From positions 1 to 48,426 of the forward strand of contig CAYVTZ010000023.1 in NCBI GenBank assembly GCA_964454685.1: a DNA stretch of 48,426 nucleotides, in the 5' to 3' direction. The notes beneath the pieces were generated by a model, which did not search any database, was not told the DNA's origin, and worked only from the letters and a program-made list of their open reading frames with translations. This DNA comes from CAYVTZ01 sp964454685. GTDB taxonomy: Bacteria; Bacillota; Clostridia; Christensenellales; Christensenellaceae. The position numbers and the translations under genes were made by a program. Positions within the stretch are counted from its first letter, which is position 1, and each line of letters begins with the position of its first letter. Below, piece by piece: positions 32,189 through 40,554 of this stretch.

Positions 32189-33916
32189 ATGAAAAAGATT
32201 ATGCTTGGGAACGAAGCCTTTGCGCAGGGGGCATTTGAGGCCGGTGCGCGCGTGGTTTCCAGTTATCCGGGAACACCGAGTACAGAAATTACAGAAAACG
32301 TCGTGAAATACGACGAGATTTATGCGGAATGGGCACCGAATGAGAAGGTTGCGCTGGAGGTGGCTTGCGGCGCAGCGTTTGGCGGCGCGCGCGCGCTGTG
32401 CTGCATGAAGCATGTGGGGCTGAATGTGGCGGCGGACCCGCTGTTTACTGCCTCCTATACCGGCGTGAACGGCGGGCTGGTGCTGATTGTGGCAGACGAT
32501 CCGGGAATGCATTCCAGCCAAGACGAACAGGATTCGCGCTTTTATGCGCGCTTTGCGATGGTTCCTATGCTGGAACCTTCGGACAGCATGGAAGCAAAGG
32601 AATATGTAAAGCGTGCTTATGAAATCAGCGAGCAGTTTGATACGCCGGTGCTGGTGCGCTCCAATACGCGAGTTTCGCATTCGCGCGGCGTTGTGGAACT
32701 GGGTGAACGCAAGGAGATTCCGGTACGCGATTATGTGAAGAACATTCAAAAATATGTGATGATGCCCGGTATGGCAAAGGGACGACATGTGGTTGTGGAG
32801 CAGCGCTGCAAGGATTTGGAAGCGTTTGCAAACACTTGCGACTTGAATCGCGCAGAATATCAGGATACCAAGATCGGCGTGATTACCAGCGGAACGTGCT
32901 ACAACTATGTGAAAGAGGCGTTGCCGCAAGCGAGCGTGCTCAAGCTGGGCATGGTGTATCCGCTGCCGCGCGATCTGATTCGCGCATTTGCTGATCGGGT
33001 AGACAAGCTGTATGTGGTAGAAGAATTGGAACCTTTCTTTGAAAACCAGATCAAGGCGATGGGCATTGACGCGATTGGCAAAGAGATTTTTACGCTGCAA
33101 GGCGAATATTCTGTGAACATGATTCGCGAAAAAATTGCGGGGGAAGGCTGCGACCCCATTCAAACGGAAGCATTGCCGCCGCGTCCGCCGGTGTTGTGCG
33201 CCGGATGTCCGCATCGAGCGGTGTATTATTTGTTTAACAAGCTCAAGCTGACGGCGATGGGGGACATCGGCTGTTATACATTGGGTGCGCTTGCGCCGTT
33301 GAGCGCCATTGATACAACGTTGTGCATGGGCGCTTCGATGGGGATGGCGCATGGCATGGAAAAGGCGCGCGGCAAGGAATTTGCGCGCAAGCTGGTGAGC
33401 GTGATTGGTGACAGCACGTTTATGCACACCGGTCTGAACGGCTTGATTAATATGATTTACAACGGCAGCACTTCTACTGTGCTGATTTTGGACAATTCGA
33501 CAACGGGCATGACGGGGCATCAGGATCATCCGGCAACAGGCAAAACGGCAAAAGGCGACCCTGCCCCTGCCATTGACATTCCGGCACTGGTGCATGCCAT
33601 CGGCATCGAACACGTGGTGACGGTAGACCCGTTTGATTTGCCCGCGCTGGAGCGCGCGCTGAAGGAAGAGACAGCGCGGGAGGCGCTTTCTGTGATCATC
33701 ACGCAGCGCCCTTGTGTGCTCATTGATAAATCCGCATTCAAACAGCCGCTGGTGGTTTCGGATGCTTGCAAAAATTGTGGGATGTGCTTGAAGCTGGGTT
33801 GCCCTGCGATTGTGAAGGGCGAACATGCGGTGAGCATCGACCCGTCGCTGTGCATCGGGTGCGACCTGTGCGTGAGCGTCTGCAAGTTTGATGCGATTGG
33901 AGGTGCGAAGGCATGA
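32189..33916 (+). CDS. iorA: Indolepyruvate:ferredoxin oxidoreductase subunit alpha
   Basis: A 575-residue thiamine-diphosphate enzyme subunit that oxidatively decarboxylates aryl pyruvates to aryl-acetyl-CoA and reduces ferredoxin. The N-terminal pyrimidine-binding part begins GNEAFAQGAFEAG...SSYPGTPSTE; the ThDP/Mg site is GDIGCYTLG and GDSTFMHTGLNGLIN; CAGCPHR is typical of IorA. The C-terminus carries two [4Fe-4S] motifs (CKNCGMCLKLGCP and CIGCDLCVSVC). ATG 32189 follows AAAGGGAGAG. It overlaps iorB by four bases. Confidence 0.93.
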   Translation: MKKIMLGNEAFAQGAFEAGARVVSSYPGTPSTEITENVVKYDEIYAEWAPNEKVALEVACGAAFGGARALCCMKHVGLNVAADPLFTASYTGVNGGLVLIVADDPGMHSSQDEQDSRFYARFAMVPMLEPSDSMEAKEYVKRAYEISEQFDTPVLVRSNTRVSHSRGVVELGERKEIPVRDYVKNIQKYVMMPGMAKGRHVVVEQRCKDLEAFANTCDLNRAEYQDTKIGVITSGTCYNYVKEALPQASVLKLGMVYPLPRDLIRAFADRVDKLYVVEELEPFFENQIKAMGIDAIGKEIFTLQGEYSVNMIREKIAGEGCDPIQTEALPPRPPVLCAGCPHRAVYYLFNKLKLTAMGDIGCYTLGALAPLSAIDTTLCMGASMGMAHGMEKARGKEFARKLVSVIGDSTFMHTGLNGLINMIYNGSTSTVLILDNSTTGMTGHQDHPATGKTAKGDPAPAIDIPALVHAIGIEHVVTVDPFDLPALERALKEETAREALSVIITQRPCVLIDKSAFKQPLVVSDACKNCGMCLKLGCPAIVKGEHAVSIDPSLCIGCDLCVSVCKFDAIGGAKA

Positions 33917-34491
33917 AAAATGTGATTATTGCCGGAGTGGGCGGACAGGGAACGCTGTTTGCCAGCATGGTATTTGGAGAAATTGCGCTGGAACTAGGGC
34001 TGGATGTAAAGCTTTCAGAGGTACACGGTATGGCGCAGCGCGGCGGCAGTGTTGTGACGTATGTGCGTATGGGAGAACCGGGAGAAAAGGTTTTTGCGCC
34101 GGTGATCGATTTATGCGGGGCAGATTATCTGCTGGCATTTGAACAGTTGGAGGCGATCCGCTGGCTGCCTTATCTCAAACGGGACGCGCAGGTGTTTTTG
34201 AATGTACAAAAAATTGCGCCTATGCCGGTGATTACGGGAGCGGCGCAGTATCCGCAAAGCATTCCGGAAAAGATCAGCAAGGAGTTTCCCAATGCGGTGG
34301 TGGTGGACGCGTTGGCACTGGCGCAGCAGGCGGGCAGTGTGAAAGCGGTGAACACCGTGCTGCTGGGTGTGATGGCGGCACATACGGACATTGATGCGGC
34401 AGTATGGAAGAACGCCATTCGTAAAGTGGTGAAGCCGCAGTTTGCGGAACTGAATGAAAAGGCATTTCAACTTGGGTATGAGGCAAAATAA
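33913..34491 (+). CDS. iorB: Indolepyruvate:ferredoxin oxidoreductase subunit beta
   Basis: A 192-residue gamma-type domain of 2-oxoacid:ferredoxin oxidoreductases that binds CoA. The N-terminal GVGGQGTLFAS loop and SEVHGMAQRGGSV are family signatures. With IorA it works in catabolism of Phe, Tyr and Trp. Confidence 0.93.
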   Translation: MKNVIIAGVGGQGTLFASMVFGEIALELGLDVKLSEVHGMAQRGGSVVTYVRMGEPGEKVFAPVIDLCGADYLLAFEQLEAIRWLPYLKRDAQVFLNVQKIAPMPVITGAAQYPQSIPEKISKEFPNAVVVDALALAQQAGSVKAVNTVLLGVMAAHTDIDAAVWKNAIRKVVKPQFAELNEKAFQLGYEAK

Positions 34492-34512
34492 GAAGTGAGG
34501 ACGGAAAGAGCA

Positions 34513-35811
34513 ATGTATTGGAATGAGACAGCAGAGTGCATGCCGCGCGAACAACTGCGCGAACTGCAAACGCAGAGACTGAAAAATCTGGTTTACAAAG
34601 TTTATCAAAATGTGCCGACCTATCGGGCGAAGATGCAGGAAATCGGCATTGCGCCGGAGGACATACAGTCCATCGACGACTTGGAAAAACTGCCCTTTAC
34701 CACAAAAGAGGATTTGAGAGACTCGTATCCTTATGGAATGTTTGCAGCGCCGCTGGCGGACATTGTGCGCATTCACGCATCGTCCGGCACGACGGGGAAG
34801 CCCACGGTGGTGGGGTATACCCAGCGAGACATCACCGATTGGGCGGAATGTGCGGCGCGCGCATTATACTGCGCGGGAGGCAGCAAGGAATCTGTCGTGC
34901 AGGTGGCGTATGGTTACGGACTGTTTACGGGTGGCTTGGGCATGCACTATGGTGCGGAGAAGATCGGCGCTTCCGTGATCCCGATTTCGGGAGGCAACAC
35001 GCAGCGCCAAATTATGATCATGAAAGATTTTGGGTCTACCATCTTATGCTGCACCCCGTCCTATGCGCTGTTTTTAGCGGAGACAATGCGGGAAATGGGC
35101 ATTGATCCCAAAGAGCTGAAGATGCAGGCAGGCATTTTTGGAGCGGAGCCGTGGACGGAGGCGATGCGCCAGCAGATTGAAGAGGAAATGCAGATCAAAG
35201 CGCTGGACATCTATGGCTTGAGTGAAATCACGGGACCGGGCGTTGCCTGCGAATGTGAAAAACAGGCGGGCATGCACATTCAGGAGGACTTCTTCTATCC
35301 TGAAATCATCGACCCTGCAACACTAAAGGCGTTGCCGCATGGCGAGAAGGGTGAACTGGTGTTCACAACGCTCAACAAAGAAGGCATTCCGCTGTTGCGT
35401 TACCGGACGCGGGACATTACCATGCTCAACTATGACCAATGCGACTGCGGCAGAACGTTTGTACGCATGAACAAGGTGCTGGGCAGATCGGACGATATGC
35501 TGATTATCCGTGGTGTGAACGTATTCCCGTCACAGATCGAAGAAGTGCTGGTGCGCTATCAGGAGATTGCGCCGCATTATATGATCGTGGTTTCGCGCAA
35601 GGATAATGTGGATGTTTTGGAAGTGCAGGTGGAGCTGTCTGACACGCTGCCCTTTGATGAGGTGCGTAAGATGGAACAACTAAAGGCTAAAATTTCCGAA
35701 GAATTGCGCACGATTTTGAACATCAATGCGAAGCTGACTTTTGTGGAACCCAAGACGATTGAGCGTTCCGAAGGCAAGGCAAAGCGCGTGATTGACAACC
35801 GGAACCTTTAA
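34513..35811 (+). CDS. paaK: Phenylacetate-CoA ligase
   Basis: A 432-residue adenylate-forming enzyme. The ATP loop is HASSGTTGKPT, the adenine strand is DIYGLSEITGPGVACEC, the hinge region LRYRTRDI and the late GRSDDMLIIRGVNVFPSQIEEVL. Next to iorAB it probably works in reverse, turning aryl-acetyl-CoA into the free acid plus ATP, a known arrangement in amino-acid-fermenting anaerobes; direction is inference. ATG 34513 (MYWNETAE) preferred to GTG 34495. Confidence 0.92.
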   Translation: MYWNETAECMPREQLRELQTQRLKNLVYKVYQNVPTYRAKMQEIGIAPEDIQSIDDLEKLPFTTKEDLRDSYPYGMFAAPLADIVRIHASSGTTGKPTVVGYTQRDITDWAECAARALYCAGGSKESVVQVAYGYGLFTGGLGMHYGAEKIGASVIPISGGNTQRQIMIMKDFGSTILCCTPSYALFLAETMREMGIDPKELKMQAGIFGAEPWTEAMRQQIEEEMQIKALDIYGLSEITGPGVACECEKQAGMHIQEDFFYPEIIDPATLKALPHGEKGELVFTTLNKEGIPLLRYRTRDITMLNYDQCDCGRTFVRMNKVLGRSDDMLIIRGVNVFPSQIEEVLVRYQEIAPHYMIVVSRKDNVDVLEVQVELSDTLPFDEVRKMEQLKAKISEELRTILNINAKLTFVEPKTIERSEGKAKRVIDNRNL

Positions 35812-35825
35812 CAGGGAGGTATATT

Positions 35826-36257
35826 ATGATAAAACAGATTTCCGTATTCGTAGAAAACAAGAAGGGGAGACTGCACAAGCTGACCAAGCTGCTGGCGGAA
35901 AACGAGATTAATCTGGAGGCGCTGACCATTGCGGACACTGCCGAATTTGGCATTTTGCGCTGCATCGTAGCGGAGCCGGAGCGCATGCTGAAAATTGTGA
36001 AAGAGGCGGGATTTACCGCCACGATCACGGATGTGATCGGCGTTGCGGTGAAAGACGAGGCAGGCGGTCTTGCAAACGTGCTGGGTATTTTGCAAGAGGA
36101 TGCGATTGGCGTAGAATATTTATATTGCTTTGTGAGCAGCACACAGGCAGATCACGCTTTTGTGATTTTGCGTGTGGATGACAATGAGGCGGCGCTAAGA
36201 GCACTGAAAATGGCGGATCAGCATTTGATCACGCAGGATATGCTGGAACAACGCTGA
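35826..36257 (+). CDS. Tandem ACT domain protein
   Basis: A 143-residue protein made of two ACT domains (1-70 and about 71-140), each starting with a strand-loop pattern (ISVFVENKKGRLHKLTKLLAENEINLEAL; IGVAVKDEAGGLANVLGILQE). ACT domains bind amino acids. Such a gene commonly follows iorAB-paaK and may sense aromatic amino acids to regulate the pathway; the ligand is not known. GGGAGGT precedes the ATG. Confidence 0.88.
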   Translation: MIKQISVFVENKKGRLHKLTKLLAENEINLEALTIADTAEFGILRCIVAEPERMLKIVKEAGFTATITDVIGVAVKDEAGGLANVLGILQEDAIGVEYLYCFVSSTQADHAFVILRVDDNEAALRALKMADQHLITQDMLEQR

Positions 36258-36322
36258 AAAAACAGGAGGCCAGCGAGCGGGAACGAGGCTTGTATGGCGT
36301 GAAAAAGATAAGAGGAATCAAC

Positions 36323-37456
36323 GTGTATCGGAAAACGAGGGCGCAGATCTTTTTACCAAGGCTGCGCGATAACATCCGCAATGCGATCGCGGCGCTGCCA
36401 AAGGGCTGTGAGCTGATTGCGGTGGTGAAGTCGGACGCATACGGACATGGCGCGTTGGCAGTGGCGCAAACGGCGCTGCGCAGCGGCGCAACGATGCTGG
36501 CAGTGGCGCTGGCAGAGGAAGGATTGGAATTGCGCGAGGGAGGCGTGGATGCGCCCATCCTCATATTGGGACGCTCCAACCCGCGGCAGTTGGAACTGGC
36601 GGTGGCGCTGGATTTGATGCCTTGCGTATTTGAGGCACAGGACGTGTATCTGTTGCAAGAAATTGCACAGCGGCAAGCAAAAACGGTGCAAGTGCAGCTG
36701 AAAATCGACACGGGCATGAGCCGCATTGGGCTGATGTGCGCAGAGGAGATGGATGCGTTGCTGGATGCGCTGCATGCGTCCTCTGCGGTGCGGGCGGCGG
36801 GCGTGTTTACGCATTTTGCCAACAGCGACGAGCAGGACATGGATGCGACGCATCAGCAGGCACAGCGCTTTGAGACATTGATTGCCAGATTGCGCGCGGC
36901 GGGACATGCACCCAAGGTACATGCGAGCAACAGCGCGGCAGTGTATCGCTTTCCGCAGTACTGCTTTGATGCGGTGCGCTGGGGAATCGCAATGTATGGC
37001 TATGCGCCGTCTGCATACGCAGATATGAGCAAAATCCCGCTTGCGCCGGTGATGGAAGTGCTGGCGGAGGTGGCGCAGGTGAAATGGATTGAAGCGGGCA
37101 CGGCGGTGGGATATGGCGGTACACAGATTGTGAAGCGCCCAACCAAGCTGGCAACCGTGCAGATCGGCTATGGCGATGGATACAACCGATTACTTTCCGG
37201 ACGCGGCAGCATGATCGTCGAGGGAGAGGCAGGCGCTTTTCTGGCACCGGTGGTGGGACGCGTGTGCATGGATATGACGATGATCGATGTGACGGACGTT
37301 CCGGTGGAACTGGTAGCCGGTGATGTGGTGGTAGCAATGGGGCAACGGCAGGGCGTTGCGTTTACGGCGGAGGACATGGCGCGCATTTGCGACACGATCC
37401 CTTATGAGATCGTGCTGGATTATACGCAGCGTGTGCCCAGAGAAATGATGGAATGA
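36323..37456 (+). CDS. alr: Alanine racemase
   Basis: A 377-residue PLP enzyme making D-alanine for the cell wall. PLP-binding Lys36 lies in AVVKSDAYGHG; the catalytic Tyr is in GTAVGYGGTQ; KIDTGMSRIG and RVCMDMTMIDVT are conserved. GTG 36323 (MYRKTRAQIFL) has AGAGGA at 36311-36316, six bases upstream, and matches the usual N-terminus; a TTG at 36290 is in frame but lacks a ribosome site. It belongs to the same long transcript as iorAB. Confidence 0.93.
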   Translation: MYRKTRAQIFLPRLRDNIRNAIAALPKGCELIAVVKSDAYGHGALAVAQTALRSGATMLAVALAEEGLELREGGVDAPILILGRSNPRQLELAVALDLMPCVFEAQDVYLLQEIAQRQAKTVQVQLKIDTGMSRIGLMCAEEMDALLDALHASSAVRAAGVFTHFANSDEQDMDATHQQAQRFETLIARLRAAGHAPKVHASNSAAVYRFPQYCFDAVRWGIAMYGYAPSAYADMSKIPLAPVMEVLAEVAQVKWIEAGTAVGYGGTQIVKRPTKLATVQIGYGDGYNRLLSGRGSMIVEGEAGAFLAPVVGRVCMDMTMIDVTDVPVELVAGDVVVAMGQRQGVAFTAEDMARICDTIPYEIVLDYTQRVPREMME

Positions 37457-37468
37457 GAAAGAAGGAAC

Positions 37469-38023
37469 ATGGCGACGAAAAAACAGATCAGGGCGCTGCT
37501 GAAGGATCAGCGCGGCGCACTGACTTCAAGATTTAGAGAAGATGCGGCGGCGCGTATTTTGGAGCGCGTGCTGGAACGTGAGGAAGTACAATCCGCCAGG
37601 CGGGTGATGCTGTACAGTGACTTTGCAAACGAGGTGCCTACGGCGCAGTTGACGGGAATGCTGATGTATTTGGGCAAGGAGGTTTTTCTGCCCACGATGC
37701 ACGAGAACAAGATTGTGGCAATGCGTGTGAAAAACGCGCTGTTTGAGCAGAATGGGTTTGGCATCACACAGCCTAAGTATTGTGCGGAGTCTGCCTGTGA
37801 GCCGCAAAAACTGGATGTGATTTTTGTGCCGGGCGTGGCATTTGACCGGGCGAAGAATCGACTGGGATTTGGCAAAGGATATTATGACGCTTTTCTGCGT
37901 CAGGCGCAGAGTGCGACAACCATCGCGCTTGCGTACGATTTTCAGATTGTAGGCGGGATTCCGGCGGAGGAGCACGACATTCCCATGAATTTGATCGTCA
38001 CGCAAGAGGAGATTATTGTCTGA
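37469..38023 (+). CDS. 5-formyltetrahydrofolate cyclo-ligase
   Basis: A 184-residue enzyme converting 5-formyl-THF to methenyl-THF with ATP (Fau/YgfA family). The N-terminal KKQIRALLKDQR Lys/Arg helix and the C-terminal VPGVAFDRAKNRLGFGKGYYDAFL signature (ATP and substrate site) are intact. It overlaps the next gene by one base. Confidence 0.92.
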   Translation: MATKKQIRALLKDQRGALTSRFREDAAARILERVLEREEVQSARRVMLYSDFANEVPTAQLTGMLMYLGKEVFLPTMHENKIVAMRVKNALFEQNGFGITQPKYCAESACEPQKLDVIFVPGVAFDRAKNRLGFGKGYYDAFLRQAQSATTIALAYDFQIVGGIPAEEHDIPMNLIVTQEEIIV

Positions 38024-38556
38024 TGCGCGTATGCGGCGGAACATACCGCGGCGCCAGACTAAACGCGCCGGAGGGCATGGACACGCGCCCTACGGCGGAC
38101 AAGGTGCGCGAGGCTTTTTTTGGATCGGTGCAATTTGAAATCGCGGATTGTGCGTTTTTGGATTTGTTTGGAGGAAGCGGCGCGATGGGCATTGAAGCGG
38201 TTTCGCGCGGCGCGCGGCGTGCGGTGATCGTAGAGCGGGACGCGCGGGCGTGGGCGGTGATCACAAAAAATTGTGATGCTTTAAAATTGCGTGACACGGT
38301 ACAAATCGTGCGACAAGACGCGATGCAATATATTCAGGACTTTTCGCAGCGTGAAAAATTTGATATGGTATATATAGACCCGCCGTATGCAGCGGAGTTA
38401 TATGCAAAGATTTTGGCGGAGTTGCCCAAGCTGCTTTGTGACGGAGCGCGGGTGGTATGCGAGAGCGACATACCGTTGACAGAGCAACAGGGCTATGAAA
38501 TCATCAAAAGAAAGAGATACGGAAAGACTCATTTGACGTATTTCCGGCGGGTGTGA
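38023..38556 (+). CDS. rsmD: 16S rRNA (guanine966-N2)-methyltransferase
   Basis: A 177-residue SAM-dependent methyltransferase. RPTADKVREAFF, the SAM loop DLFGGSGAMGIEA and the catalytic IDPPY (N-methyltransferase motif) define RsmD. It is followed by coaD, the standard Firmicute pair. Confidence 0.93.
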   Translation: MRVCGGTYRGARLNAPEGMDTRPTADKVREAFFGSVQFEIADCAFLDLFGGSGAMGIEAVSRGARRAVIVERDARAWAVITKNCDALKLRDTVQIVRQDAMQYIQDFSQREKFDMVYIDPPYAAELYAKILAELPKLLCDGARVVCESDIPLTEQQGYEIIKRKRYGKTHLTYFRRV

Positions 38557-38558
38557 GC

Positions 38559-39032
38559 ATGCAGACTTGTATTTTTCCCGGCAGTTTTGACCCCATCACG
38601 AAGGGGCATGTGGACATCATTGAGCGAGCGGCGCGCATTTTTTCGCGCGTGATCGTTGCGATTTTATGCAACTCGGAAAAAACGCCCTGCTTTGACCTTG
38701 TGACGCGCAGGCGCATGATCGAGACGGCGACGGCGCATATCCCCGGTGTTGTGGTACAGGATTTTGAAGGATTGCTGGTAGATTTTTTACGCCAGAGTGA
38801 TTGCCGCGTGGTGCTGCGCGGAGTGCGCGGCGCGCAGGATTTGCCATATGAGCAGCAGATCGGAGCGGTGAACCAGCACTTGATGCCGGAGATGGAGACG
38901 GTGGTGCTGATGTCAAAGCCTGAGTATTCCATCATCAGCTCGACGCTGATTCGTGAATTGATCGGGTACAAAGCGGACCTTTCACTGTATGTGCCGCAGC
39001 CCGTGATCGACATGATTTACGTGGGGGAGTAG
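38559..39032 (+). CDS. coaD: Phosphopantetheine adenylyltransferase
   Basis: A 157-residue enzyme of coenzyme A synthesis that adenylates 4'-phosphopantetheine. The nucleotidyl-transferase motif is PGSFDPITKGHVDII (a T/HxGH variant) and the second motif EYSIISSTLIREL. ATG 38559 preferred to GTG 38553 because the family starts a few residues before the PGSFDP motif. Confidence 0.94.
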   Translation: MQTCIFPGSFDPITKGHVDIIERAARIFSRVIVAILCNSEKTPCFDLVTRRRMIETATAHIPGVVVQDFEGLLVDFLRQSDCRVVLRGVRGAQDLPYEQQIGAVNQHLMPEMETVVLMSKPEYSIISSTLIRELIGYKADLSLYVPQPVIDMIYVGE

Positions 39033-39051
39033 GCGGGCAAGGCTGAAACCT

Positions 39052-39083
39052 GTTCTTTTCTTTTTAGAAAAAAAGAAAAGAAC
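39052..39083. repeat. Perfect 14-bp inverted repeat, terminator-like
   Basis: GTTCTTTTCTTTTT (39052-39065) and its exact complement (39070-39083) around AGAA. It may end the iorA-coaD transcript, though it is pyrimidine/purine-biased and lacks a GC stem and a T run after it. It could be a dispersed intergenic repeat. Confidence 0.6.
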
Positions 39084-39213
39084 CAAAAGAAAAATCAGTC
39101 AGAATCAATGAGGATTGGGAGCGCTTATGCGGGCAACGAAACCACATAAGGCTTACGCAAAGCCGCCGGCGTGGCGGATGAATTGGATAATCGTATGATG
39201 GAGGGCTTACCTG

Positions 39214-39687
39214 ATGAGAGTTCTGGAGCTATTGGACGAATTGGTTGAAGAAGTAGAAGAGAGCAGAAGATCAGTATTTGGCAACAAAAAAGTGATTGAT
39301 GTTGATTTTGTGCTGGAAATCTTGTATGAGATTCGCGCCGTGTTTCCGGACGAGCTGGTGTATGCGCAGCAGCTTTTGGAGCGGGAGCAGGAAATCATCA
39401 GCAGCGCGCAGGTACGCGCCAAAAACATACTGGATGGCGTGGAAGGGCGGCTGACCGAGATGGTGGATCATCACAAGGTGACGCAGCTTGCTTATGAAAA
39501 AGCGAACCGCATGATCGACACGGCCGAGATACGCGCCGCGGAGATCAAGAACGGCGCAAATGACTATGCTGTGAACGTGCTGGATGATTTGCATTCATAT
39601 CTAAAGGAATACATGGACATTGTAAAGCAGAACCAATCTAATTTTGTCAACAAGAAGAATATGAATCAAGCGGAATTTGAATTTTAG
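39214..39687 (+). CDS. Coiled-coil protein of unknown function
   Basis: A 157-residue soluble protein predicted to be almost all helix, with a long charged stretch (about 45-140) like the stalk of ATPase b/H subunits or a DivIVA-type protein. No catalytic motif. Residues 1-30 (LLDELVEEVEESRRSVF) may be a separate short helix pair. It lies between coaD and the patatin gene, where many Clostridia have a protein of this kind, but I cannot name it. GGAGG at 39200-39204 supports ATG 39214. Confidence 0.75.
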   Translation: MRVLELLDELVEEVEESRRSVFGNKKVIDVDFVLEILYEIRAVFPDELVYAQQLLEREQEIISSAQVRAKNILDGVEGRLTEMVDHHKVTQLAYEKANRMIDTAEIRAAEIKNGANDYAVNVLDDLHSYLKEYMDIVKQNQSNFVNKKNMNQAEFEF

Positions 39688-39704
39688 TAAAGAATCGGTG
39701 TGTG

Positions 39705-39735
39705 AAAATCCTTGTGTGCGTCATGAGGATTTTTT
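39705..39735 (+). terminator. Intrinsic terminator after the coiled-coil gene
   Basis: AAAATCCT (39705-39712) and AGGATTTT (39726-39733) with a 13-base loop and a T run to 39735. Confidence 0.7.
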
Positions 39736-39786
39736 GTAATAGGCAACTGTGTGTATCGACAAAAGAGAAGGGCAAGGTGAATTTGC

Positions 39787-40554
39787 ATGAAAAAACTGAC
39801 ACTGGCGTTGGGTGGCGGGTCGGCACGTGGCTTTGCGCACGTTGGGGTGCTCAAGGTGCTGCAAGAGGAGGGGATCCCCGTGCACTCCATTGCCGGATGC
39901 AGCATGGGATCGCTGCTGGGCGGGATTTACGCTTCCGGCTGCGCGATTGATAAGCTGTATGACTTTGCGCGGGTGTTTCAGCAAAGCAGATATTTGGACA
40001 TTCGTTTCACCAAGATCGGATACATCAAAGGTGAAAAAGTTCAGAAGTTGATCAAGATGATGACCAAGAATCTGAGCTTTGACCAAGTGGAGATTCCTTT
40101 TACCTGTACAGCGACCTGCATTGAGACCTGCGAATTGGAGGAATTTCACGAGGGGGTGCTGCATGAGGCGATCCGGTGCAGCATCTCGTTGCCGGGCATC
40201 TTCCAGCCGCATCAAATCGGTGAACGAACTTATGTGGATGGTGGCGTGATCGACCGCACGGCAATCAGCGCGGCGCGCGGCATGGGAGGCGACGTTGTGG
40301 TGGCGGTGGATGTGGGATATCGCGGCGAATATGAAGCTGCGCCGGGGGACGTGATCGGGCTGTTGCAACGCTCGGTTGCAATTTCGCTTTGGCAGCTCGC
40401 CAAGCATAACTTGCAGAATGCGGATTTTGTTCTGGCACCGCAATTAAGCGGGATTGAGAGCGGGAAGTACACGAACATAGACCCCATCATTCAGGCGGGG
40501 GAGCGTGCTGCGCGAGAGGCTTTGCCGCAGATTCGAGCGCTGTTGGAGGCGTGA
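39787..40554 (+). CDS. Patatin-like phospholipase family protein
   Basis: A 255-residue lipid acyl hydrolase with a Ser-Asp dyad. The oxyanion loop is GGGSARGFAH, the nucleophile elbow AGCSMGS, and the Asp is in YVDGGVID. It matches the bacterial YlbK/RssA type. Its last 68 bases overlap the 3' end of the convergent tmcAL gene. Confidence 0.92.
   Translation: MKKLTLALGGGSARGFAHVGVLKVLQEEGIPVHSIAGCSMGSLLGGIYASGCAIDKLYDFARVFQQSRYLDIRFTKIGYIKGEKVQKLIKMMTKNLSFDQVEIPFTCTATCIETCELEEFHEGVLHEAIRCSISLPGIFQPHQIGERTYVDGGVIDRTAISAARGMGGDVVVAVDVGYRGEYEAAPGDVIGLLQRSVAISLWQLAKHNLQNADFVLAPQLSGIESGKYTNIDPIIQAGERAAREALPQIRALLEA

Noticed and set aside
32168..33826. A 552-codon open frame on the minus strand opposite iorA
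   Set aside because: The plus strand encodes an unmistakable IorA; the antisense frame is rich in His/Arg/Cys, has no family motif and arises from codon bias.
39052..39083. CRISPR repeat or insertion sequence end
   Set aside because: Only a single inverted repeat; no spacing, second copy, target duplication or transposase in the window.
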